From contig NZ_FWXV01000001.1 of NCBI RefSeq assembly GCF_900176515.1, forward strand, positions 2,018,699 through 2,082,698: DNA of 64,000 nucleotides. Direction: 5' to 3'. The notes under the pieces are model-generated. The model was not told where the DNA came from. It searched no databases and saw only the letters and a program-made list of their open reading frames with translations. The stretch is from Kibdelosporangium aridum. GTDB taxonomy: Bacteria > Actinomycetota > Actinomycetes > Mycobacteriales > Pseudonocardiaceae. Below, in pieces: positions 43,801 to 51,135 of this stretch. Every line of letters begins with the position of its first letter. The stretch's first letter is position 1. The translations under genes and the position numbers were made by a program.

Positions 43801-44953
43801 AACGGTCCTGCAGGCGGGATGCGCGTTCGGCGAAACTGCCGGGAGTGCGGCCGTCCCAGGCGAGCAGAACCGAAGAAGTGAAGTCGCCGACCAGCCCGGC
43901 CACGTCCGGCCAGAGGGGTTCACGGTCGAACAACGGCAGGTTCAGCAGGAACTCCGGTTCCGCGCTCCATGCCGTCAACGTCTCAGCGAACACGGCGGCC
44001 AACGCCATCGCCGGAGTCAGACCGGCCCGACGCGCCCGCTGTTCCCAGCCTCGCATGGCTTGCGGGTCAAGCCACCGATGCCGCCGAACAACAGTGTTCT
44101 CAGTGGACATCGCGGCCGGGAGCTGCGGTGCGCCGGGGAGGTCAGCCAGCCGATCCTGCCAGTACTGCTTGGCACGCTCGTCGGTCTTGACCGCCTTGCG
44201 CTGCCCGAGGTAGCGCGGATAGCTGAACTCCAACGGTGACAGCGTTTCACCCCGGTACAGCCGAGCGAGATCACGCATCAAGACCCGGAGGCTCAACGCG
44301 TCCGCGGCGACCATGTCCAAGTTGACATGGATCCTGGTCCGGCCGTCGGGCAGCAGGGAGAGCTGCACGTCGAACACCTCGCCAGCGGCGATGTCCATCG
44401 CGCGGTGGGACAGTTCTCGTCTGAGCTCAGCCAGATCCGGCTCGGTGTGGACTTTCAGCCCTGGCCACGGGCTTTCCGCGAGGATCTGCTGGCGGCCGTC
44501 GTCCAGGATTCGCACTCGCAGCATGCCGTGCCGGGCGAACAACGCTCGCACCGCCGCCTCCAGTCGATCAGGATCGACGTGCACGCCGTCGAATTCGTGG
44601 TAGAAGTGCGCCGCGACACCGCCGAGCTGCTGTCCCTCGGCCCGGCCGACCCAGTAGGCATGTTGCATGAGTGCGAGCTCGAACGGCTCGCTCTCATCCA
44701 CTTCGACCTGGTCCTGCGTCGGAGAACTGTCGCGTTCGGACAGCAGCGCCCACCAGTCGGCCAGCGTGGGGCGTTCGATCAGCTCGGCGAACTTCACCGG
44801 AGTTCCGGCCCGCCGCCACATGCCCGCGAGGGTCATCGCATGCAAGGAGTCCAATCCCAGGGCGACAAGGTCATCCGTGTCCTCGAGGTCACCGGGGTCC
44901 AGCCCCAGCACATCGGCCACGGCCGTGCGTAAGTCTTGGTGCGTGACGGACAC
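37856..44953 (-). CDS. NRPS: ArCP-Cy-A(E-like)-PCP-Cy-A-PCP
   Basis: A 2365-aa synthetase starting the line, organised like yersiniabactin HMWP2 but with a second adenylation domain. Residues 1-73 are an aryl carrier (GLDSL, Ser 36). Cy1 (~90-495) has DMVAADALS at 213-221. A1 (~520-1280; YTSGSTGEPKG ~648) has an inserted methyltransferase-like domain whose SAM motif is degraded (LAELGARSG, ~1070), as in the epimerase-type insert of HMWP2/PchE. PCP1 Ser is ~1319. Cy2 (~1370-1790) has DNIVLDGLS at 1497-1505. A2 (~1810-2270) has no insert; PCP2 (ALGGDSL) ends the protein. Codes read by eye: A1 DLFNIGLIH (between Cys and Thr types), A2 DLYNLSLIW (cysteine). GTG 44953 has GGGGAGGGG five bases upstream. 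Confidence 0.95.
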   Translation of the reverse strand: MSVTHQDLRTAVADVLGLDPGDLEDTDDLVALGLDSLHAMTLAGMWRRAGTPVKFAELIERPTLADWWALLSERDSSPTQDQVEVDESEPFELALMQHAYWVGRAEGQQLGGVAAHFYHEFDGVHVDPDRLEAAVRALFARHGMLRVRILDDGRQQILAESPWPGLKVHTEPDLAELRRELSHRAMDIAAGEVFDVQLSLLPDGRTRIHVNLDMVAADALSLRVLMRDLARLYRGETLSPLEFSYPRYLGQRKAVKTDERAKQYWQDRLADLPGAPQLPAAMSTENTVVRRHRWLDPQAMRGWEQRARRAGLTPAMALAAVFAETLTAWSAEPEFLLNLPLFDREPLWPDVAGLVGDFTSSVLLAWDGRTPGSFAERASRLQDRFHADAVHSSYSGVDVLRDASRMAGEQVIAPVVYTSALGLGELFDAEVKECFGEPSWIISQGPQVWLDAQVTELNGGLLVNWDAREDAFAPGVLDAMFAAYSDLLDRLLTSDEAWSQPVTWVTGQRPQGPAAEVTSDRLHDRFFARATAEPNRTALAWGENNTRTYGELATRALAIAGALQARGVQPGDLVAVSLPKGPEQIEAVLGVLAAGAAYLPLGVDHPAARRERILATAGVKLVLDEPITAAPLDAPVAGAATDLAYVIYTSGSTGEPKGVEVSHAAAMNTIDDLIARFEITDADRTIALSALDFDLSVFDVFAPLSAGGAVVLIDEASRRDAHVWADLVRRHHVTVVNCVPALLDMLLTADGDLPLRVAIVGGDWVGTDLPKRTTARFAGLGGTTETAIHSTVCEVEDVPEGWTSVPYGTPLTNVRCRVVDALGRDCPDWVPGELWIGGASVANGYRGDPARTAEKFLTVDGIRWYRTGDQARYWPDGTIEFLGRKDFQVKVRGQRIELGEIEASLTACPGVGRAVAVVADGRIAAAVTPPVTPVQVTPSDGIAESEDGPLIAAYLTHLLGLAPSVISRFDAVAKLWRDWLHGRTPQAWREARHSTSGAWLSGIADALDARTSDLLNILKGNADPLSLLDDPVLAPEALLHALPDSASAITALAQAVADQAKVLGRPVRLAELGARSGLTAERLLAHLPADVVQYTLLDPSASHLADAADRLPGVTVRKFTGDTVDDDLRHRFDVVLSFCSLHTYPDPATGPALAALLLAPGATLWVVEQPVLLPLALISAALLEEGFRNGSPMLDTTQWTKLVAAAGLTEIESSVNGTLSHIRATRSSETIGDLTAFVAERLPTAMVPDRIAVLPKMPLTSNGKIDRPALTRMLSGQRAVATTPPATEIERRVAEVWGHVLGLSEIGRENDFFELGGDSLLATRTIGRLRAAGLNGVTLSGLFASPTVADFAKTLTWTDTVTDHRVVADVANRHEPFPATDVQRAYWIGRGSGLALGGVGTHFYSEFDGQNVDLHRLELAFGKLIERHEMLRAVFDEEGRQRILPAVPRFTIPVLDGDVDDLRDAMSHQVLNPEQWPLFDVRAVRYGDRTRIGISLDNIVLDGLSMMVVYSELDKLYNDPDVGLPPIDVSFRDYVLQVSPEPAALERAQNYWRERVPQLPPAPQLPLRIDPSTVDTPRFVRREAFLDTAKWELLKERAKNHGLTPSTVLLACYAEVLSMWSGGHAVTVNLTLFDRREVHPHINRVLGDFTSLLLAAYQPNSTWLSSARALQEQTWRDLDHRDVSAMWVMRELAKAQGAAQVGMPVVFTGALGVDDEASFDVSGAFGERVWGISQTPQVWLDLQVHETKGGLSYALDAVEELFFDGVVGEMFDALGVMLDWLTREDWDTAVPRRTYPVREKVNATGEPRGGLLHAGFFTQAEQEPGRVALIWDGGESTYGEVADRALRVAAKLRKAGVEPGELVAVSMPKGPDQITAVLGVLAAGAAYVPIGVDQPAARRDKISQDAGVRLVLQDIDDLGERLDGPLSSELAYVIYTSGSTGQPKGVEMTHAAAMNTVDDINTRYGVGPDDRVLAVSALDFDLSVYDIFGLLSVGGALVLIREDERRDPQAWLRYANEHAVTVWNTVPTLLDMLLVTGQHRSWPASLRLALVSGDWVGLDLPGRLRQTGDCHLVALGGATEAAIWSNAFDVTEVPAHWVSVPYGFPLRAQRYRVVDGQGRDCPDWVPGELWIGGAGVADGYRRDPARTAEKFVIREGARWYRTGDRGRYWPDGTLEFLGRVDHQVKVRGHRIELGEIEAALTSHPGVKDGYAIAVGEPSRRRLAAFVVPSGDIDGLTDHLRDHLPAYAVPGSVVVLDEVPLTANGKVDRAALAKLTAPETVDEQPVGETERMLVRLWLSILDEPVIGRHGHFFALGGDSLSATRLVERLRRDHGVELTLRQVFAAPTVAELAALVDDLNSMEEGTL

Positions 44954-44958
44954 GCGTT

Positions 44959-44967
44959 CCCCTCCCC
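44959..44967 (-). promoter_or_regulatory. Ribosome-binding site fixing the NRPS1 start
   Basis: GGGGAGGGG on the minus strand lies five bases before GTG 44953. The frame extends further, to an ATG at 45004, but that start would cross the promoter/operator and has no such site. Confidence 0.75.
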
Positions 44968-45018
44968 TTGCCACCAGTGCTCCGCTTATGATTATCATTT
45001 CCATATGGGGTTAGCCAA
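44968..45018. promoter_or_regulatory. Divergent promoters sharing one Fur/Zur-like operator
   Basis: The dyad ATGAT-T-ATCAT (44988-44998) matches the core of Fur-family (Fur/Zur) boxes and 14 of 19 positions of the classical Fur consensus. Leftward promoter: TTGGCT at 45018-45013, 16-base spacer, GATAAT at 44996-44991. Rightward promoter: TTGCCA at 44968-44973, 19-base spacer, TATCAT at 44993-44998. Both -10 elements lie inside the dyad, so one bound repressor dimer would silence both arms. The rightward start would fall at about 45005, the A of the ATG, making the first ABC gene leaderless. Whether the metal is zinc (Zur) or iron cannot be decided by eye; no regulator gene is adjacent. Confidence 0.65.
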
Positions 45019-46738
45019 GCCTGGCCTGAACAAATCACTCGCCGAGTTGCTGAGGCCGGTCCGGGGCCGACTGGTGATTGCCGTGGCCTGCCAAGCCATC
45101 GCGGCCGCCGTCGGTGTCGTGCCGTTCATCGCGGTAGCCGAGTTGGGCCGTTTTCTATTCACAGGTGGCAATGCGTGGATACCGGCGATCGTCGGCGCCG
45201 CGGCGGTCGCGGTCAGATTCGCGCTGACGTTGCTGGCTGGAGCACTGTCGCACTTCGCGGACAACGACTTCCAGTTGCACGTCCGCCGGCAACTGGCGTT
45301 ACGACTCGGACGGTTGCCGCTTGGCTGGTTCAGCGAGCGCAATTCAGGCTTGGTACGCAAGACCGTCAGCGACGACGTCCAGGCGATGCACCACATGGTC
45401 TCGCACACGTTGCTCGACCTGACCACCGCGATCGTCACACCCATTGTCGCGCTTGCATATTTGCTGAGCATCGACGGGGTGATGACGCTGGTGACCCTGC
45501 TGCCGCTGGGAATCGGGCTGTGGCTGTACGCACGGTCGATGGCCGGCTACACCGAGGGCATGGCCACCTTCGCCGCGGCGATGGGCAAGATCAGCGCAGG
45601 CGCCATCGAGTTCGTCCAGGGCATCGCGGTGGTCAAGACCTTCGGGCAGACCGGCCGTGCGCACCAGCGATACGCCGACGCGGCCGACGAGTTCGCGGAC
45701 TTCTTCGTCACCTGGATCCGGCGGGTGTCCAAGCTGTCCGCCCTGTCAGCAGTCGCCCTGTCGCCCGTGAGTGTGTTGTTCACGGTGTTGGCCGGTGGAA
45801 CGGCCTTGGTCGCTGCGGGCTGGTTGGCTCCCCTGGACCTCGTGCCGTTCGCGTTGCTCGGGTTGGCGATCACCGCTCCGGTCCAGACGCTCTCCCAAGG
45901 CTCGCAGGCTCTGCGGACCGCACGCCAGGCGGCGGCGGATGTCACCGGACTGCTGGAAACGTCCGAACTCCCCCGCCCAACCACACCCGGTTCCACATCG
46001 GACAGCACGGTCGTGTTCGAAGCGGTCCGTTTCTCCTACGACCGCACCGAAGTGCTCAAGGGAATCGACGTTGAGCTGCGGCCAGGGACGGTGACCGCCT
46101 TGGTCGGCCCTTCCGGCGCAGGCAAAAGCACGATGGCCGCGCTGCTCCCCCGGTTCCATGACGTCGACGACGGCCGGATCACCATTGGTGGAACGGATAT
46201 CCGCGAACTCACTGAGCAACAGCTGTACCGGCTGGTCGGGTTCGTGTTCCAGGATGTCCGTCTGCTCAACGCATCCGTGCGCGACAACATCGCCTTGGCT
46301 GTCCCCGGCGCGAGCCTGGAGGACATCCAGCGTGCAGCCACGGCAGCCCAGATCCACGACAAGATCATGACCTTGCCAAGGGGATACGACTCCGTTGTCG
46401 GTGAGGATGCCCAGTTCTCCGGCGGAGAGGCACAACGCGTATCGATCGCCCGGGCTATCCTCGCCGACGCTCCGATCCTGGTCCTCGACGAGGCGACGGC
46501 GTTCGCCGATCCCGAGTCGGAAGCCGCTGTGCGTCACGCACTGGCCACTCTCATGCGGGATCGGACGGTCCTGGTGATCGCACATCGACTGTCCACAGTC
46601 ACCACTGCGGACCAGATTCTCGTTCTCGACAAGGGTGTCGTCGTGGAACGTGGAACGCATGCCGATCTTGTCGAGTCCGGCGGCAAGTACGCCGCCATGT
46701 GGCGCAGCCAGCCTGAGGTCCAGGGAGCTTCCGCGTGA
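45005..46738 (+). CDS. ybtP-like: Siderophore ABC transporter half (YbtP/IrtA-like exporter fold)
   Basis: A 577-aa half-transporter: six helices in the N-terminal ~310 residues, then an ATPase with Walker A GPSGAGKST (~363), signature QFSGGEAQRVSIARAI (~470) and Walker B ILVLDEATAFADPESE (~492). It belongs to the exporter-fold family that includes the siderophore importers YbtPQ and IrtAB. ATG 45005 has no ribosome-binding sequence and sits at the predicted transcription start, so it is probably leaderless. The next gene encodes its partner, overlapping by GTGA. Import of the ferric or metal-loaded product is the most likely role; export cannot be excluded. Confidence 0.92.
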   Translation: MGLAKPGLNKSLAELLRPVRGRLVIAVACQAIAAAVGVVPFIAVAELGRFLFTGGNAWIPAIVGAAAVAVRFALTLLAGALSHFADNDFQLHVRRQLALRLGRLPLGWFSERNSGLVRKTVSDDVQAMHHMVSHTLLDLTTAIVTPIVALAYLLSIDGVMTLVTLLPLGIGLWLYARSMAGYTEGMATFAAAMGKISAGAIEFVQGIAVVKTFGQTGRAHQRYADAADEFADFFVTWIRRVSKLSALSAVALSPVSVLFTVLAGGTALVAAGWLAPLDLVPFALLGLAITAPVQTLSQGSQALRTARQAAADVTGLLETSELPRPTTPGSTSDSTVVFEAVRFSYDRTEVLKGIDVELRPGTVTALVGPSGAGKSTMAALLPRFHDVDDGRITIGGTDIRELTEQQLYRLVGFVFQDVRLLNASVRDNIALAVPGASLEDIQRAATAAQIHDKIMTLPRGYDSVVGEDAQFSGGEAQRVSIARAILADAPILVLDEATAFADPESEAAVRHALATLMRDRTVLVIAHRLSTVTTADQILVLDKGVVVERGTHADLVESGGKYAAMWRSQPEVQGASA

Positions 46739-48417
46739 TCCGCCAACTGCGTGCCCTGCTGGGCTCAGACATCAACACCGCTCTGCTCTACGCCGTGGTC
46801 GCCGCAGTTCTCCAAGGCATCGCCTTCGTGCTGCTGGTCCCGATCCTGCGCGCACTGTTCGGCAATCCCAGCGATGCGTGGCCGTGGCTTGGGGCTTTGT
46901 TCGTCGCGGGGATCGCATACGGTGTCGTGTTCTTCCGTGGCGCGCTCGCCGGATACGACGTTGGTGGCGGCCTGCTGCGCACATTGCACCACCGACTTGG
47001 TGATCACATGTCCGTGCTGCCGCTTGGCTGGTTCACGCCCGCGCGGGTCGGCGAGGTCAGCACCCTGGTGTCCCAAGGCGTGATGGGAGTGGCCAACGCA
47101 CCCGCGCATCTGCTGCGGCCGTTGGTGTCGGCGTTCGTCACGCCAGCGACCGTGGTCTTGTTGATGGCGCTGTTCGACTGGCGGATCGCGCTCGCCACAC
47201 TCGCCACGGCGCCACTGATTGCCCTGTCGTACTGGTGGTCCGGCCGTCTGGTCGAGCGCGCCGAACGGGGAACCGTGATCGCGTCGGCTCAAGCCAGTAC
47301 GCGCGTGGTCGAATTCGCCCAGAACCAGCCGTTGCTGAGGTCGACCGGCCAGACTGACCGGGGTTGGGCCACGTTGGACGCGGCGCTGGCCAAGCAACGC
47401 GACGAGGGCCGGAAGCTGATCGTCAAGGCCGTGCCCGGAATGGTCCTGTTCGCGATTGTCGTGCAACTGGCCTTCGCGGCGGTGTTGCTGTTCGGTACCT
47501 ATCTGGCTGTCGGCGGCTCGCTCAGCACGCCTGACCTGCTTGCTTTGCTGGTGCTCGCGGCCCGGTTCGTCGAGCCGATCTGGATGGCGGCCGACCTCGG
47601 CGGGGCGTTGAAGCTCAGCCGGGGTGCGCTCAACCGGGTCCAAGACGTCCTCGACTCGCCACCGCTCCCCCAGCCGAGCACACCCAAGGCGCCGACGACC
47701 GACGACGTGACGTTCGAGGACGTCACCTTCGGCTACAACGGCTCGGCGGTGGTGAAGGGGGTGTCCTTGCATGTCCCGGCCAGGTCGATGACCGCTCTGG
47801 TCGGCCCGTCGGGCTCGGGCAAGACCACGCTGACCAAGTTGGCGGCCAGGTTCTTCGACGTCGACTCCGGATCGGTGCGGGTCGGTGGAGTCGACGTCAG
47901 GGAGATGACCACCGAGCAGCTGATGGGCCAGCTGTCCCTGGTGTTCCAGGACGTCTACCTGTTCGACGACACGATCTTCAACAACATCCGGCTGGCCAAG
48001 CCGGAAGCCACCGACGCCGAAGTCTTCGCCGCGGCCGGGGCCGCGCGAGTCGACGAGATCATTGCCCGACTGCCCGACGGCTGGCAGACCCGCGTCGGCG
48101 AGGGCGGCACTTCGCTGTCCGGCGGCGAACGACAGCGGGTGTCCATCGCGAGGGCGATCCTCAAGGACGCGCCCATCGTCGTGTTGGACGAAGCCACCGC
48201 AGCACTGGACCTGGAGAACGAGGCCGCGGTCCGTGACGCGCTGAAAGCACTGACCACCGACCGGACGCTGGTCGCGATCGCGCACCGGCTGTCCACAGTG
48301 GTCAACGCGGACCAGGTGGTCTTCCTCGAAGACGGCCGGGTGACCGCGACAGGGCGGCATGACGAGTTGATCCAGCGTGGCGGTCGCTACGCCGAATTCT
48401 GGAAGGGAGCGCGGTGA
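46735..48417 (+). CDS. ybtQ-like: Siderophore ABC transporter half (YbtQ/IrtB-like)
   Basis: A 560-aa half-transporter with six N-terminal helices and an ATPase carrying Walker A GPSGSGKTT (~358), Q-loop LVFQDVYLFDD (~403), signature SLSGGERQRVSIARAI (~462) and Walker B IVVLDEATAALDLENE (~484). GTG 46735 overlaps the previous stop. It should form a heterodimer with the preceding protein. Confidence 0.92.
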   Translation: MIRQLRALLGSDINTALLYAVVAAVLQGIAFVLLVPILRALFGNPSDAWPWLGALFVAGIAYGVVFFRGALAGYDVGGGLLRTLHHRLGDHMSVLPLGWFTPARVGEVSTLVSQGVMGVANAPAHLLRPLVSAFVTPATVVLLMALFDWRIALATLATAPLIALSYWWSGRLVERAERGTVIASAQASTRVVEFAQNQPLLRSTGQTDRGWATLDAALAKQRDEGRKLIVKAVPGMVLFAIVVQLAFAAVLLFGTYLAVGGSLSTPDLLALLVLAARFVEPIWMAADLGGALKLSRGALNRVQDVLDSPPLPQPSTPKAPTTDDVTFEDVTFGYNGSAVVKGVSLHVPARSMTALVGPSGSGKTTLTKLAARFFDVDSGSVRVGGVDVREMTTEQLMGQLSLVFQDVYLFDDTIFNNIRLAKPEATDAEVFAAAGAARVDEIIARLPDGWQTRVGEGGTSLSGGERQRVSIARAILKDAPIVVLDEATAALDLENEAAVRDALKALTTDRTLVAIAHRLSTVVNADQVVFLEDGRVTATGRHDELIQRGGRYAEFWKGAR

Positions 48418-49595
48418 AGCGCCTCGGCTTGGTGTATCTCACCGTATTCGCGGGTTACGCGGCACAGCAGGTGCTTACGCCGGTGCTGCCGCCGCTGGCG
48501 CGCCAGCTGCGGCTGACAGAGTTCCAACTCGGCCTGGTGATCACCCTGGCGGCGGCCGTTGTCGTGGTCGCAAGCCCGATCTGGGGACGGCTGATCGGCA
48601 AGTGGGGCAACAAACGGGTCCTGCTGACCGCGCTGTCGGGTTGCGTCGTGGGCTTGCTCGGCTTGGCGTTGACGGCCCAGTTCGTGTTCGTACCGGCGAT
48701 CGTGTTCGGGTTGCTGCTGCTCACCCGGGGCGTGATCTTCGGTGCCGCCCTGGCCGCCGTCCCGGTCGCCGGGCAGGCGATCGTCGCCGGGGCGACCACC
48801 GGCGAGAAGGAACGGGTCAAAGGCATCGCGCTGATCGGCGCGGTCCAGGGTTTGGCGTTGATCGTCGGTCCCGCACTCGGTGGGCTGCTGGCCGGAGCAG
48901 GGTTGCTGGCTCCGTTGTACGTGACTCCGGCGTTGCTGGTCGTGGTCGCCGTATTCATAGCGATCAAGCTGCCATCCACCAAGACCCAGGAAGTGACGAA
49001 GCCGCCTAAGCTCAGCCCGTTCGACGCACGCTTGTGGCCGTCGTTGGTCACTGGCTTCGGGCTGTTCCTGGCGTTGTCGTTCTTGCAGGTCACTCTCGGT
49101 TTCCTGATCCAGGACCGGCTTGGGCTCGCGCCGGACGCCGCCGCACGGATGACCGGGTGGGCGTTGGTCGCGGCGGGCGTGCCGTTCTTGTTGTGCCAGG
49201 CCTTGGTCGTACCGAAGCTGGGCTGGTCGCCTGCCCGGCTGCTGCGGACCGGCCTTCCACTGGCGGTGATCGGGTTCGCCTTGGTGGCACCGGCGGACTC
49301 GTTCGCCTGGATCCTCGGTGCCATCGTGGTGCTGTCGATCGGGCTGGGCCTGGCCGTTCCCGGCTACACGACCGCGCCGACCTTGCTTGTGTCGCACGCC
49401 GAACAGGCCGGCGTCGCCGGGCTCATCGGTGCCACGAACGCCCTGACCTTCGTGGTCGGGCCGATCTTGGCGACCTCGCTGTACAGTGCCTCGCCGGGGT
49501 TGCCGTACCTCTCAGGAGCGATTCTGCTGGCCGCGATCGCGGTGTTTGTCTTCGCCCGCCGGGCACCGGTCCGGGCCGAGGTGGAGAGTGTCTGA
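48414..49595 (+). CDS. MFS transporter (YbtX-like)
   Basis: A 393-aa, 12-helix major facilitator protein with the motif-A-like loop SPIWGRLIGKWGNKRVLL (~55-75) and ALIGAVQGLALIVGPALGG in helix 5 (~140-160). Its place after two YbtP/Q-type genes mirrors ybtPQX; it probably exports the free siderophore or assists its uptake. GTG 48414 overlaps the ABC stop (GTGA), with GGGAG upstream. Confidence 0.88.
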   Translation: MKRLGLVYLTVFAGYAAQQVLTPVLPPLARQLRLTEFQLGLVITLAAAVVVVASPIWGRLIGKWGNKRVLLTALSGCVVGLLGLALTAQFVFVPAIVFGLLLLTRGVIFGAALAAVPVAGQAIVAGATTGEKERVKGIALIGAVQGLALIVGPALGGLLAGAGLLAPLYVTPALLVVVAVFIAIKLPSTKTQEVTKPPKLSPFDARLWPSLVTGFGLFLALSFLQVTLGFLIQDRLGLAPDAAARMTGWALVAAGVPFLLCQALVVPKLGWSPARLLRTGLPLAVIGFALVAPADSFAWILGAIVVLSIGLGLAVPGYTTAPTLLVSHAEQAGVAGLIGATNALTFVVGPILATSLYSASPGLPYLSGAILLAAIAVFVFARRAPVRAEVESV

Positions 49596-51135
49596 GGCGC
49601 TGGATGCCCGCTATCGGGCCGAGGGATACTGGCGTGGCCGGACTTTGGGTTCGTTGTTGCGTGACTGGGCCCAGAAGTACGGGATGCGCACGGCTTTGGT
49701 CGACGCGACGACTCGCATGTCATACGTAGAGCTTTCGGCTCGTGCGGACCGGATGGCGGCCGGTCTGGTCAAGCTCGGTATCCAGCGCGGCGACCGGGTT
49801 GTCGTTCAGCTGCCCAACATCGCGGACTTCGTGGTTCTGTGTTTCGCGTTGTTCCGGGTCGGCGCGGCGCCGGTGCTCGCACTGCCGCCGCATCGGCTGA
49901 ACGAGATCCGCCACCTGTGTCAGCTCAGCGAAGCTGTCGCCTACGTCATTCCCAGTCGGCACGCCGGGTTTGACTACCGGTCCTTGGCTTCGGCGGTTGT
50001 CGCTGAGGTGCCGAGTGTTCGTCACGTCCTCGTCGCAGGCGAATCGCTGTCTGATGTAGACGAAGATCCTGTTGCCCTTGACGAACCGGATCCGAGTTCG
50101 GTGGCGCTGTATCTGTTGTCCGGCGGGACGACCGGCCTGCCCAAGCTGATCCCGCGGACACACGACGACTACGCGTACAACTTCCGGGCCAGCGCCGAGG
50201 TGTGCGAGCTCGGGCCAGCCTCGGTATATCTGGCCGCTTTGCCTGTGGCGCACAACTTCCCACTCGGGTGCCCGGGGGTTTTCGGGACACTTCACGCCGG
50301 TGGCACCGCGGTCCTGGCATCCAGTCCGGCGCCCGAGGTCGCGTTCCCGTTGATCCACCAGGAGAAGGTGACGATCACCGCCGTCGTGCCGCCCTTGGCC
50401 CTGCTGTGGCTGGACAACGCCACATCGCTGCCGAGTTTGCGGCTCCTCCAGGTTGGTGGCGCCAAGCTCCAGCCGGAGGTGGCCAAACGGATCACCCCCG
50501 AGCTGGGTTGCGCGTTGCAGCAGGTGTTCGGCATGGCGGAAGGGCTGCTGAACTACACGCGTCTCGACGATCCGCAGGACCTTGTCCTCACCACACAGGG
50601 ACGTCCGATGTCGCCCGCCGACGAGATCCGGATCGTGGACTCGTCCGGTGACCCCGTCGCGCCTGGCGAACGCGGTGAGTTGCTCACCCGGGGGCCGTAC
50701 ACCATCCGCGGCTACTTCCGCTCGGAGCAGCCACATTCCTTCACCCCGGACGGCTTCTACCGGTCGGGTGATCTGGTCCGGCAACTGCCGTCCGGTCATC
50801 TGGTCGTCGAAGGACGGGTGAAGGACCTGATCAACCGGGGTGGCGACAAGATCGCGTGCGACGAGGTGGAGAACCATCTGCTTGGGCATCCGCAGGTGCG
50901 CGACGTGGCGATGGTCGCGTTGCCCGACCGGATCCTCGGTGAACGCAGCTGTGCCGTTGTCGTGCCACGCGACGGCGCGCCCAGCCTTGCCTCGCTGAAG
51001 AAACTGCTGATCGCACAGGGCTTGGCGACGTACAAACTTCCCGATCAGCTCGTTGTCGTAGACGCGCTTCCGCTGACGAACGTCGGTAAGGTCGACAAGC
51101 AGCGGCTGGCTGCTCAGCTGAAGGGGGAACGGTGA
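49588..51135 (+). CDS. ybtE-like: Salicyl-AMP ligase (YbtE/PchD-like)
   Basis: A 515-aa stand-alone aryl-acid adenylating enzyme. The core LSGGTTGLPKLIPRTHDDY (~178-196) is typical of DhbE/EntE/YbtE proteins. In the substrate pocket the segment AHNFPLGCPG (~221) has Cys at the position equivalent to DhbE Ser240; Cys there is characteristic of salicylate rather than 2,3-dihydroxybenzoate enzymes. The C-terminal lysine is in NVGKVDKQRL. It loads salicylate onto the aryl carrier at the start of the first NRPS. GTG 49588 overlaps the MFS stop by 8 bp, with GAGG upstream. Confidence 0.94.
   Translation: MSEALDARYRAEGYWRGRTLGSLLRDWAQKYGMRTALVDATTRMSYVELSARADRMAAGLVKLGIQRGDRVVVQLPNIADFVVLCFALFRVGAAPVLALPPHRLNEIRHLCQLSEAVAYVIPSRHAGFDYRSLASAVVAEVPSVRHVLVAGESLSDVDEDPVALDEPDPSSVALYLLSGGTTGLPKLIPRTHDDYAYNFRASAEVCELGPASVYLAALPVAHNFPLGCPGVFGTLHAGGTAVLASSPAPEVAFPLIHQEKVTITAVVPPLALLWLDNATSLPSLRLLQVGGAKLQPEVAKRITPELGCALQQVFGMAEGLLNYTRLDDPQDLVLTTQGRPMSPADEIRIVDSSGDPVAPGERGELLTRGPYTIRGYFRSEQPHSFTPDGFYRSGDLVRQLPSGHLVVEGRVKDLINRGGDKIACDEVENHLLGHPQVRDVAMVALPDRILGERSCAVVVPRDGAPSLASLKKLLIAQGLATYKLPDQLVVVDALPLTNVGKVDKQRLAAQLKGER

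Noticed and set aside
45007..45025. A GGTTAGCC-AAGCC stretch resembling an IdeR/DtxR iron box
   Set aside because: Only 9 of 13 core positions match and it lies within the first codons of the ABC gene; the Fur/Zur-like dyad next to it is better placed.
46765..48360. A 531-codon minus-strand frame over the second ABC gene
   Set aside because: The plus strand has perfect ABC motifs; the minus frame has none and reads as reverse complement noise.
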